Below, in pieces: positions 8,146 through 16,517 of a stretch of 64,000 bases of DNA. The DNA lies in contig CAJTZF010000002.1 of NCBI GenBank assembly GCA_910584245.1, positions 1 to 64,000 on the forward strand, given 5' to 3'. A program made the translations under genes and the position numbers. The stretch is from an uncultured Eubacterium sp. GTDB taxonomy: Bacteria; Bacillota; Clostridia; Lachnospirales; Lachnospiraceae. The notes beneath the pieces were generated by a model, which saw nothing but the letters and a program-made list of their open reading frames with translations, made no database searches and was not told where the DNA came from. Position 1 is the first letter of the stretch; each line of letters begins with the position of its first letter.

Positions 8146-9636
8146 ATGAGAGTATGTAAGAAAATAACGTCTGTGTTTGCTCTGGTACTTACCGCATCCA
8201 TCCTTTTGTGCAGTGCCGGCGCGGAAGCCACAAGTTCAGAAGGAAATCATTACACGTACATATATGACTGCTGGGGATATGACAGGGAGTCGCCGGATGC
8301 TTATTCCGTTACCCGTACCATGACAGGTTCTGACTTTGAATGCGGAAATTTTGTGGAGCCGTCGGGTCTGTATGTGATTGGCAACGATATGTATGTAGTG
8401 GATACAGGAAACAGCAGAGTAGTGAAATTTACTTATGAAAACGATGTTTTCACTTTAGTGAAGGAGATTAAAGAGTTTACAAACAATGGTGCGGCAGATT
8501 CGCTGAATAAGCCGCAGGATGTGTTTGTAGATGAAAAAGGAGAAACATATATCGCGGATACAGGAAATTACCGTATTGTTCATCTGGACGCCGAGGGAAA
8601 TCTGGTGAAGGTTATTACGAGGCCGGATGATGAGACGATCGACCAGACGACGGATTTCCTTCCGCAGAAGCTTGTCGTGGATAGTTCCAAGCGAATCTTT
8701 ACCCAGGTACAAAATGTCAATAAAGGATTTATGGAATTTGCCAGTGACGGTTCTTTCACTGGATTTGTCGGGGCGAGCAAGGTTACATACAATATTTTAG
8801 AATATTTGTGGAAAATGGTGGCGACGAAGGAACAGAGGGCACAGATGACGCTTTTTGTGCCAACGGAGTACAACAACCTTTGTCTTGATTCAGAAGGGTT
8901 TATCTATGCGACGATCGGTGTGACCGATGAGAACACAAATCCACTCCTCGCCCAGCCGATCCGTAAGTTGAATGCAAAAGGTACGGATATCCTCGTGCGG
9001 AACGGCTATTTTGAACCGGCAGGAGATTTGTGGTGGACCGGACATGGTGAGATGAGCGGGCCATCTAAGTTCGTAGATATTGCCTGCCTGGACAATGATG
9101 TATACTATGCACTTGACAATACGAGAGGACGTGTATTCGCTTACGATTTCCAGGGAAATATGTTGTATGCGTTTGGAGGCCACGGTTACAAGGCAGGATA
9201 CTTTATAAATCCGACTGCGATTGAAGATCTTGGGGATACACTGGTTGTTTTGGATACGAATCTTGGATCAGTTACACAGTTTACCCTGACAGAGTACGGA
9301 ACTTATATCAACCAGGGGTTAAGCCAGTACAAGCGCGGTGATTATGATGAGTCCGCCGCTACATGGCAAAAGGTGTTGAAACTGAACGGTAATTACGACC
9401 AGGCGTATATTGGAATCGGCCGTTCCTACTTGAGACAGAAAAAGTACACGGAAGCGATGGAGTACTTTAAGCTGAAACTGGATTCTACCAATTATTCTAA
9501 GGCTTACAAGCTATACCGGAAGCAGTGGTTTGAGGATAATATCGGAATTATCATTACCGTTATCGTTATTCTCATACTGTTTGGTTATGGTTATGGATTT
9601 GTCAAGAGAGCAAGGAAGGAGGTAGAGAAAGGATGA
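8146..9636 (+). CDS. Secreted/membrane NHL-repeat and TPR protein
   Basis: A 496-residue protein with an N-terminal signal peptide (hydrophobic about 7-22, likely cleavage after AEA near 28). Residues about 60-385 hold NHL propeller repeats (PSGLYVIGNDMYVVDTGNSR, PQDVFVDEKGETYIADTGNY). Two TPR-like units follow (about 390-450: GLSQYKRGDYDESAATWQKV and AYIGIGRSYLRQKKYTEAME). One C-terminal membrane helix (IGIIITVIVILILF) sits near residues 470-488, with a short basic tail. This predicts an extracellular propeller on a membrane stalk. It lies between the permease genes and a YIP1-family gene, overlapping the latter by four bases. The function is unknown; a scaffold, ligand-presenting or sensing role for the importers is an inference from context. 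Confidence 0.75.
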   Translation: MRVCKKITSVFALVLTASILLCSAGAEATSSEGNHYTYIYDCWGYDRESPDAYSVTRTMTGSDFECGNFVEPSGLYVIGNDMYVVDTGNSRVVKFTYENDVFTLVKEIKEFTNNGAADSLNKPQDVFVDEKGETYIADTGNYRIVHLDAEGNLVKVITRPDDETIDQTTDFLPQKLVVDSSKRIFTQVQNVNKGFMEFASDGSFTGFVGASKVTYNILEYLWKMVATKEQRAQMTLFVPTEYNNLCLDSEGFIYATIGVTDENTNPLLAQPIRKLNAKGTDILVRNGYFEPAGDLWWTGHGEMSGPSKFVDIACLDNDVYYALDNTRGRVFAYDFQGNMLYAFGGHGYKAGYFINPTAIEDLGDTLVVLDTNLGSVTQFTLTEYGTYINQGLSQYKRGDYDESAATWQKVLKLNGNYDQAYIGIGRSYLRQKKYTEAMEYFKLKLDSTNYSKAYKLYRKQWFEDNIGIIITVIVILILFGYGYGFVKRARKEVEKG

Positions 9637-10298
9637 GTATAAAGCAACGAATTCTCGATAAAGAGGGCTGGGCGGCATACCGGAAGTCCCTGCGTTATTC
9701 TCTTCATTGTATTGTCCGTCCCTTTGATGGTTTTTGGGACCTGACCCATGAAAAAAGGGGTTCGATGGCGGCTGCCAATACTCTGGTTGTTCTCGTGCTT
9801 TTTACAAACCTGGTGCGGCTTGCGGGAACCAGCTTTGTATTTTCGCCGGTGAACTGGAATGAAGTGAACATTTTGATGGAGATTATGTCATTTTTGCTTC
9901 CTTTCGTTGTGTACTGTGTGGCAAACTGGTGTCTGACGACACTGTTTGAAGGAAAGGGTACGCTCAAGGATATTTACATAGGAACGGCCTATGCAATGAC
10001 GCCATATATATTAATCCAGCTGCCTCTGGTTGTTTTAAGTAACTTTGTAACAGAAGAAGAAGGTGCATTTTACACATACTTCGGTTATTTTTCATTCATC
10101 TGGTGCGCGTTCCTTATTATTGCATCCGTGATGATGATTCATGATTTCCTCGTGGGAAAAGCATTTCTTGCACTTATTTTTACCATAGTAGGTATGTTGG
10201 TTATTGTGTTCCTTTTGCTACTCTTCTTCAGCTTGATAAGTGATGGTTTTGCATACTTCTATTCGTTGTATAAAGAAATCATTTTCCGATTCTATTAA
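9633..10298 (+). CDS. YIP1-family membrane protein
   Basis: A 221-residue polytopic membrane protein with about five hydrophobic segments. The N-terminal block RPFDGFWDLTHEKRGS is characteristic of bacterial YIP1 proteins that accompany DUF5696 and sugar-permease genes. Its ATG overlaps the stop of the NHL gene (ATGA), so expression is coupled. Eukaryotic Yip1 proteins act in vesicle traffic; no role is known for these bacterial versions. In this context it may be a membrane partner of the NHL protein or of the permeases. Confidence 0.7.
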   Translation: MSIKQRILDKEGWAAYRKSLRYSLHCIVRPFDGFWDLTHEKRGSMAAANTLVVLVLFTNLVRLAGTSFVFSPVNWNEVNILMEIMSFLLPFVVYCVANWCLTTLFEGKGTLKDIYIGTAYAMTPYILIQLPLVVLSNFVTEEEGAFYTYFGYFSFIWCAFLIIASVMMIHDFLVGKAFLALIFTIVGMLVIVFLLLLFFSLISDGFAYFYSLYKEIIFRFY

Positions 10299-10324
10299 TA
10301 TTGGAAGGAGGGCAATGTTCAGAA

Positions 10325-12898
10325 ATGAAAAAGAAATTATATGTATTCTTAGTTGCTGCTGCGGCTTCCATAGCATTGGCAGGTTGTGGAGCATCCACGA
10401 CAGGTTATAAAGAACTCACTTCCTATACGAATAAAGATAGCCAGTCGGCAACGATCAGCAATAGTGATTTGGAGTTGACCGTAGACAGGGATTCCACAGC
10501 ATTTGTGCTGAAAGATAAAGTGCACAATAAGATTTATACTTCCAATCCATCGACAGAGGATATTACGAAATATGCGAAAGCGGATGGAGAACTCAAGGAT
10601 GTACTGAATGCAACGCTGGTGCTTACTTATTCTAACAGCACGGATACGCAGAAAACGCTGAATAATTACAATGCGTCGATCGTAGATGGGAATTATTCGA
10701 TTGAAAGGGTAAGCGATACGCAGATCAACGTGCATTATACGATAGGTGATATTGAAAAGCTCTTTGTCTGTCCACTTGTAATTAAAGAATCCGGAATGAA
10801 TGAGTGGATGGAAAAAATGTCAGAGAATGACAAAAAGACAATCAAGCGTAATTATGTATATTACAAGTATGAGGATTTGGAAGAGTCGGATGACGACACA
10901 GAGCTTCAGCTCGCATTGGAAAAATTTCCGGATTTGAAAGATGAGCCGGTTTACTATCTCTCAGAAAAGATTACGGATTCCAAGGCGAAGAACTTAGAGA
11001 AAATATTTACAGATCTCGGATATACCGAGGAGCAGAGGAATAAGGACAGCGAAGCCTATAAAGTTTCGAGAAATAGCGGCAAGCCGATTTTCGATGTGAC
11101 GATCCAATATATTTTGGACGGCGCGGATCTGCTCGTAAAAGTTCCGATGGACCAGATTGAGTACAATCAGGATTATCCGATTGTTGAACTCGCGATGCTT
11201 CCTTATATGGGTGCCGCGAATTCAGAGGAAAAAGGATATGTTTTAGTACCGGATGGTACCGGTGGAATTATTAATTTCAACAACGGCAAGACCGGCCAGC
11301 AGACTTACCAGAGTGATATGTATGGATGGGATTACGGAGTGAGCCGTGATATGGTTGTAGATGAGACAAAATCTAATTTTCCATTATTTGCAATCTCCAA
11401 TGAAACGGATGAGAAATCATTCCTCTGTATTTCTGAGGAGGGCAGCGCTTATTCTATCGCACAGGCAGACATCGCTGGAAAGGAAAATGGATATAACTAC
11501 GGACGTTTCACTTATAAAATGATTCACGGCGAGGATATGGATATTTCCAAGAAATCGGATACTACCGTCCGCACGTACGAGACGAGTCTTCCGAAGGAAA
11601 ATTTGACACAGCGCTACCGTTTTTCCGACCATACGGATTATGTAAGCATGGCAACAGAATACCGCAGCTATTTGATGGACCGGTATCCTTCCCTTGTAAA
11701 GAAAGAGGATACTACTGTACCGATGGCGGTGGAATTGATCGGTGCTGTGGATAATACGGAGCATATTCTCGGATATCCGGTAGTGCGCTCGCTGGCACTT
11801 ACTACCTATTCAGAGGCGGAAGATATTCTGAAGCAGATCAAAGGGGCCGGAGTGGAGAACCTGAGTGCAAAGTACACAGGATGGTTTAATACCGGCGTCA
11901 ACCAGAGGTCGGCGGCTAAAGTAGATCTTGTGGGACGTCTTGGAGGAAAATCAGATCTCAAGAGCCTGGCTGCTTATGCGACTGGTACGGGCGGTTTGGA
12001 TTTGTTTATGAATGCAAAGTTCATGTATATCATGAAGGATAAGATGTTTGATGGATTTGGGGTCAACAGAGATGCGGCAAAATTTGTGAGCCGTGAGATC
12101 TGTGAGTTGTATACGCTGGATCCGATTATTTATCAGGCGAATGAAAACTATGAGTACTTTGGCTCGTATTACCTTGCAAAACCTTCCTACACGATTGAAA
12201 ATATTGATAAATACCTCGATAGCATATCGTCCTATGGCGTACGCAACATCGGATTTGAGGATATCGGAAATTCACTGGCGGGTGATTACAATCCAAAGAG
12301 CCGTGTATCCAGGGAAGTTTCCATGAATATGCAGGTTGATAAGTTGAAATCACTTAAAGAGAGCGGAAGCATGGTTATGACGACGAGTGGGAATCAGTAT
12401 GCGGTTCCGTATTCGGATTTTGTGACCGATATTAATATCGATCCAAGGGCGGTTAATATCGTCGATGAGTCCGTACCATTTTATGCGATTGCACTTCATG
12501 GAATCGTGAATTATTCCGGCAGTGCACTTAATCTTTCAGAAGATGAGACAGATATGATATTGAAATCGGTAGAGACGGGCGCTGGATTGTATTATACCTT
12601 TATGAATGCATCGACGAGTGTACTTCAGAATACGGAATATACACAGTATTATGCCTGCAATTTCCTGGATTGGAAGGACACGGCGATTGAACTTTATAAC
12701 CGTTTCAATACCGAACTTGGTGATGTGTACAGCCAGTATATTGTAGGGCATGAAAAACTGGCGAGTGGTATTTACAAAACGACTTATGAAAATGGTAAAA
12801 CGGTGCTTGTCAATTATAATTATGCAGATTATGATTATAATGGAACGACCGTTCCGAAACGAAATTTTGTTGCTTTACAAACAGGAGGTGGACAATAA
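10325..12898 (+). CDS. DUF5696 lipoprotein
   Basis: An 857-residue lipoprotein with a clear lipobox (LAGC, C21) after a basic, hydrophobic leader, so it should be anchored on the outer face of the membrane. The body fits DUF5696. The N-terminal half is beta-rich (about 50-450). The region about 460-760 has alternating strands and helices (PVVRSLALTTYSEAEDILKQ, LDLFMNAKFMYIMK, YGVRNIGFEDIGNS) that look like a TIM barrel of glycoside-hydrolase type, but no catalytic residues can be assigned. A TTG-started frame opens at 10301, yet the GGAAGGAGG ribosome site lies inside that extension, so ATG 10325 is chosen. The next permease begins on the base after its stop. Enzymatic activity on the imported glycan is possible but unproven. 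Confidence 0.75.
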   Translation: MKKKLYVFLVAAAASIALAGCGASTTGYKELTSYTNKDSQSATISNSDLELTVDRDSTAFVLKDKVHNKIYTSNPSTEDITKYAKADGELKDVLNATLVLTYSNSTDTQKTLNNYNASIVDGNYSIERVSDTQINVHYTIGDIEKLFVCPLVIKESGMNEWMEKMSENDKKTIKRNYVYYKYEDLEESDDDTELQLALEKFPDLKDEPVYYLSEKITDSKAKNLEKIFTDLGYTEEQRNKDSEAYKVSRNSGKPIFDVTIQYILDGADLLVKVPMDQIEYNQDYPIVELAMLPYMGAANSEEKGYVLVPDGTGGIINFNNGKTGQQTYQSDMYGWDYGVSRDMVVDETKSNFPLFAISNETDEKSFLCISEEGSAYSIAQADIAGKENGYNYGRFTYKMIHGEDMDISKKSDTTVRTYETSLPKENLTQRYRFSDHTDYVSMATEYRSYLMDRYPSLVKKEDTTVPMAVELIGAVDNTEHILGYPVVRSLALTTYSEAEDILKQIKGAGVENLSAKYTGWFNTGVNQRSAAKVDLVGRLGGKSDLKSLAAYATGTGGLDLFMNAKFMYIMKDKMFDGFGVNRDAAKFVSREICELYTLDPIIYQANENYEYFGSYYLAKPSYTIENIDKYLDSISSYGVRNIGFEDIGNSLAGDYNPKSRVSREVSMNMQVDKLKSLKESGSMVMTTSGNQYAVPYSDFVTDINIDPRAVNIVDESVPFYAIALHGIVNYSGSALNLSEDETDMILKSVETGAGLYYTFMNASTSVLQNTEYTQYYACNFLDWKDTAIELYNRFNTELGDVYSQYIVGHEKLASGIYKTTYENGKTVLVNYNYADYDYNGTTVPKRNFVALQTGGGQ

Positions 12899-13807
12899 AT
12901 GAAAAAGCAAAGAAAGAAAAAGACTCTTGCATTTAAAAATGCGGTGGCGGGATATTTGTTTATTGCTCCCTTTATCCTTGGCTTTATATTGTTTATGATC
13001 GTTCCGCTGGGACAGTCATTGATGATGACCTTTAACGAAGTAAATCTTGGTACAGGCGGGTTTGACATGAACTGGGTTGGTATCAAAAACTATATGGATG
13101 CCTTTACAGTTGATCCGGAGTTTGTTCCGTTCCTGTTATCCGAGATTTCAACGATGCTGCTCAATACGCCGGCTACTTTGATATTCAGTTTCTTTATAGC
13201 GCTTTTGCTAAACCAGAATTTCAAAGGAAGAGGTGCTGTGCGTGCGATATTTTTCCTGCCGGTTATTCTTTCCTCCGGTGTCATTGTAGGTATAGAGTAT
13301 AACAATGCACTGCTGCAGGACATGAAGGATGTTATTTCTTCAAACACAAATGATACGAGTGTGACCGGTGTTCTTGAGAGCATTTTGATTACATCGGACA
13401 GCAGCCCGATGTCAATGATGTTTATGTACGTCTTTCAGATTATTGATAAGGTATATGATATTGCAATTGCCTCTGGTATCCAGATTATCATGTTCCTGTC
13501 CGCTCTGCAGACGATTTCGCCAAGTATGTTTGAAGCTGCAAAAATTGAGGGATGTACCGCGTGGGAAAGTTTCTGGAAGATTACGTTCCCAATGGTTAGC
13601 TCTATGATACTCGTAAACGTAGTATATACCGTGATCGATTTCTTCCTCAAGACTGATAATACGGTCATGACGAAGATATCCGAAGAGGTAGGAAAGTTGA
13701 ATTATGGATTTAGTTCGGCGATGGCTTGGGTATACTTCTTATGCGTGATTATTATCCTTGGTATTGTTTCGCTGATTATTTCTAAGAGGGTGTACTATTA
13801 TGAATAA
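12899..13807 (+). CDS. ABC sugar transporter permease, MalF type (importer 2)
   Basis: A 302-residue permease with six membrane segments; the first is about 18-42 (AGYLFIAPFILGFILFMIVP). The EAA loop reads EAAKIEGCTAWESFWKITFP. It begins immediately after the DUF5696 stop codon with GGAGG 12 bases upstream and overlaps the next permease by eight bases. It has an unusually long periplasmic-side loop between the third and fourth segments (about 140-165) compared with the importer 1 homologue. Together with the next gene it forms a second heterodimer. Confidence 0.88.
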   Translation: MKKQRKKKTLAFKNAVAGYLFIAPFILGFILFMIVPLGQSLMMTFNEVNLGTGGFDMNWVGIKNYMDAFTVDPEFVPFLLSEISTMLLNTPATLIFSFFIALLLNQNFKGRGAVRAIFFLPVILSSGVIVGIEYNNALLQDMKDVISSNTNDTSVTGVLESILITSDSSPMSMMFMYVFQIIDKVYDIAIASGIQIIMFLSALQTISPSMFEAAKIEGCTAWESFWKITFPMVSSMILVNVVYTVIDFFLKTDNTVMTKISEEVGKLNYGFSSAMAWVYFLCVIIILGIVSLIISKRVYYYE

Positions 13808-14798
13808 AAAGAAAAAAATAAAAACCTTTATCGAACGAAACAAAAAATCCAACGGGTACTTATTGCGAAAAACATCTTTTAGCGTATTTTATAAGATTGT
13901 GCGCGCCATTTTGCTCTTTGGATTGTGTTTCATGATCTTACAGCCGCTGTTAAACAAGGTTTCCTTGAGTTTTATGGAAGAGAGGGACTTATATGACTCT
14001 ACGATTGTAGCGATTCCGCGGCACTTTACTTTAGATAATTATAAAGTGGCTGCCTATTTGATGAAATACTGGCAGTCGCTCATGAACACAGCGCTGATTT
14101 CCTTATTGGTGAGTGTTCTCCAGGTTGCAGCTTGTACGCTGGTTGGTTACGGCTTTGCCAGATATAAGTTTCCATTGAAGGGATTGTGGTTTGGTGCAGT
14201 CATTCTTGTCATACTTGTTCCACCGTCTACGATCCAGTCATCTTTGTATTTGAATTTCTGTTATTTTGACATTTTTGGCATCTTTGCGCTGTTCAATAAC
14301 GGACAGCCGCTGAACTTGTTGAACTCGGTTACACCGTATGCGTTAATGTGTGCGGGATGTATGGGATTAAAGAGCGGCCTGTATATTTATATGATCCGTC
14401 AGTTCTTCCGCGGTATTCCGAAGGAACTTGAAGAGGCTGCATATGTAGATGGATGTGGCAAGATCGCGACATTTGTAAGGATCATGCTTCCAGATGCGAA
14501 ACCAATTATTACATCCTGTTTCCTGTTTGCTTATGTTTGGCAGTGGACGGATTCCTTCTACTCCAACTTGTTCCTGAATTCTGATTTTGCTCTTCTTTCG
14601 AGTAAGCTATCGAATTTGGCAGGAGCGCTCGACAGCTATTTGGATGTGCGTGGAATTGCAAAGAAAGCGACCGCCGCTTATTCCCAGGGAATGATTGCGA
14701 CGGGTACACTGATGGTCATTATTCCACTTATCATTTTATATCTGTTTGCGCAGAAAGGTTTTGTGGAAAGTTTGAGCCAAAGTGGTATCAAGATGTAA
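13800..14798 (+). CDS. ABC sugar transporter permease, MalG type (importer 2)
   Basis: A 332-residue permease with an N-terminal basic stretch (about 1-25) and six membrane segments. The EAA loop reads EEAAYVDGCGKIATFVRIML. Its start lies within the end of the preceding permease gene (eight-base overlap). It is about 40 residues longer than its importer 1 counterpart. About 160 bases without a gene separate it from the following binding protein; no clear terminator is seen there. Confidence 0.88.
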   Translation: MNKKKKIKTFIERNKKSNGYLLRKTSFSVFYKIVRAILLFGLCFMILQPLLNKVSLSFMEERDLYDSTIVAIPRHFTLDNYKVAAYLMKYWQSLMNTALISLLVSVLQVAACTLVGYGFARYKFPLKGLWFGAVILVILVPPSTIQSSLYLNFCYFDIFGIFALFNNGQPLNLLNSVTPYALMCAGCMGLKSGLYIYMIRQFFRGIPKELEEAAYVDGCGKIATFVRIMLPDAKPIITSCFLFAYVWQWTDSFYSNLFLNSDFALLSSKLSNLAGALDSYLDVRGIAKKATAAYSQGMIATGTLMVIIPLIILYLFAQKGFVESLSQSGIKM

Positions 14799-14960
14799 GT
14801 GTGACTAAGACAGTGAGTAAAGTCATGATGGAGTTCTGGCAGAGGTCCAGTGTTTTGGTCATATCTTGTTTATGCTGCGTCAGCGGCAGGTTTGAACGTG
14901 TGAAGTTATCACTATGTCTTAATGGACATAATGTAACAATATAAAAAAGGAGGTATATTC

Positions 14961-16412
14961 ATGAAAGCTAACATGAAAAAATTGCTTGCTATGGGTCTTG
15001 CACTTACACTTACTGTTGGCAGTCTGACTGGATGTGGAGATACAACAGGTGGTAAAGATGAAGATCCGGGAAAGGGAACGAATGAGCAACAAAATCAGCA
15101 ACAGAATGAGGAAGGAGGGGAATCAACCGGCAAAAAGACATTTGATGACCTTGGAGGAATGTCAATTGTGATCGGCGACTGGTATACATCAGACGAGATC
15201 GGTGAATCAGAGTATGCAAAAGCCACAGAGGCTTACCGTCAGGAAATTATGGAGAAATATAATTTCCAGATTAAGCGTACGACGTCATACTCCTATACGG
15301 ACCAGCAGGAGGAATACGTAAACGGCGTTATGTCAAACAGTCCGAAGTGCCAGCTCTTCTATCTGTATCAGGAATTTGTGGCTGCCCCGCTTATGAAAGG
15401 TTTGATGTATAACTTGAAAACACTTCCGGAGCTTGATTTCTCAGAAGAGAAATGGAATCCGACGGTTCTTGAAATTATGAGTATCGGAGGTGGAATCTGG
15501 GGTATGAACCCGGAAGCAGAGCCACGAGGAGGAGTGTTCTTTAATAAGCGTATGCTTAAGGAAGCTGGTATTCCGGAAGATGAGCCATATGATCTTCAGC
15601 AGAGTGGTGGCTGGACATGGACCAAGTTTGAGGAGTACTGTAAAAAGCTTACGGTTGATACCGATGGAGATGGTAAGACAAACCGTTATGCACTGGCTAG
15701 CTTCTCCAAATATTATTTACCGATGTGTGCGGCGAATAACAATGCGACATTTGTATCCCGCAATGACAAAGGCGAATATGAAAATGCAACGACTTCAGGA
15801 GAATTTTTGAATGCTATGAACTGGGGTATGAGCCTGTTTGACAAAGGTTATATCATGCCGAAACCAGACGGGGCTGCATGGGATTGGTACAAGGCGGCAT
15901 TCCGTGACGGCGAAGTTGCAATGCAGACAGCAGAGGTTTATGAGATCAACGCTTTTGCAGGTATGGACGACGACTGGGGATTTGTTATGTTCCCATATAA
16001 TGAGAAGAATCCGGACGCAACGAACAAGACAACGCCAAATGACAATATTATCTGTATGCCGAGCTGCTTTGATTCGGATACTGCAGAGAAGATCGCATTT
16101 GCTTACGATCTTTACACGGAGCCAACACCTGAATATGATCTTGACGATGCATGGAAAGAGACATATTATGAGCAGTTCAGAGACTCACGTGCTGTAGATG
16201 AGACATTGCAGATGATGACAGAGCAAGAGCACAAGCAGACTTCGTTCTTGCCGATGATCATTGATTTGGATTATGGTGATTTCTGTTATCCGGTATATGC
16301 GGGCGCAACTTCTCCTGCGAAGAAGATTGAGGAGATCTCCGCAACATGGAATAGCAAGATTGATGATATGAATAAGAAGTATGCAAACCTTGCAAATTCC
16401 AGCGCTAATTAA
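14961..16412 (+). CDS. ABC sugar-binding lipoprotein (importer 2)
   Basis: A 483-residue family 1 extracellular solute-binding protein. The leader ends in a lipobox (LTGC, C25) followed by a Gly/Gln/Glu-rich linker (about 28-55), then the two-lobe binding fold (MSIVIGDWYTSDEIGESEYA, RGGVFFNKRMLKEAGIPED, SGGWTWTKFEEYCKKL). A stretch DTDGDGKTN (about 230) looks like a calcium-binding loop. Perfect ribosome site AAAGGAGGT. It is most likely the dedicated receptor for the permease pair just upstream. Such proteins are often the most abundant product of their operon, and the hairpin after it may hold the mRNA level high. Confidence 0.88.
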   Translation: MKANMKKLLAMGLALTLTVGSLTGCGDTTGGKDEDPGKGTNEQQNQQQNEEGGESTGKKTFDDLGGMSIVIGDWYTSDEIGESEYAKATEAYRQEIMEKYNFQIKRTTSYSYTDQQEEYVNGVMSNSPKCQLFYLYQEFVAAPLMKGLMYNLKTLPELDFSEEKWNPTVLEIMSIGGGIWGMNPEAEPRGGVFFNKRMLKEAGIPEDEPYDLQQSGGWTWTKFEEYCKKLTVDTDGDGKTNRYALASFSKYYLPMCAANNNATFVSRNDKGEYENATTSGEFLNAMNWGMSLFDKGYIMPKPDGAAWDWYKAAFRDGEVAMQTAEVYEINAFAGMDDDWGFVMFPYNEKNPDATNKTTPNDNIICMPSCFDSDTAEKIAFAYDLYTEPTPEYDLDDAWKETYYEQFRDSRAVDETLQMMTEQEHKQTSFLPMIIDLDYGDFCYPVYAGATSPAKKIEEISATWNSKIDDMNKKYANLANSSAN

Positions 16413-16435
16413 GTAAGTTTGTTTTTATAACAAAT

Positions 16436-16483
16436 CAGGGTTGTCCAGAATGAACGCGTGTTTATTTTGCTCAACCCTGTTTT
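16436..16483 (+). terminator. Stem-loop after the binding-protein gene, possible partial terminator
   Basis: CAGGGTTG (16436-16443) pairs with CAACCCTG (16472-16479) and is followed by TTTT. The 28-nt loop is long for a terminator, and the GH3 gene starts 35 bases later with no clear promoter between. It may attenuate transcription or stabilise the upstream mRNA. Confidence 0.45.
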
Positions 16484-16517
16484 GAATGTATATGATAGAT
16501 AGGAGAAAAGAAAAAAG

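Noticed and set aside
14799..14960. Possible terminator or promoter between importer 2 permease and its binding protein
   Set aside because: A ten-pair stem with G-T pairs (GACTAAGACA near 14803 with TGTTTTGGTC) and a TATGTC/GACATA hairpin exist, but no T-run or good -35/-10 pair supports either call.
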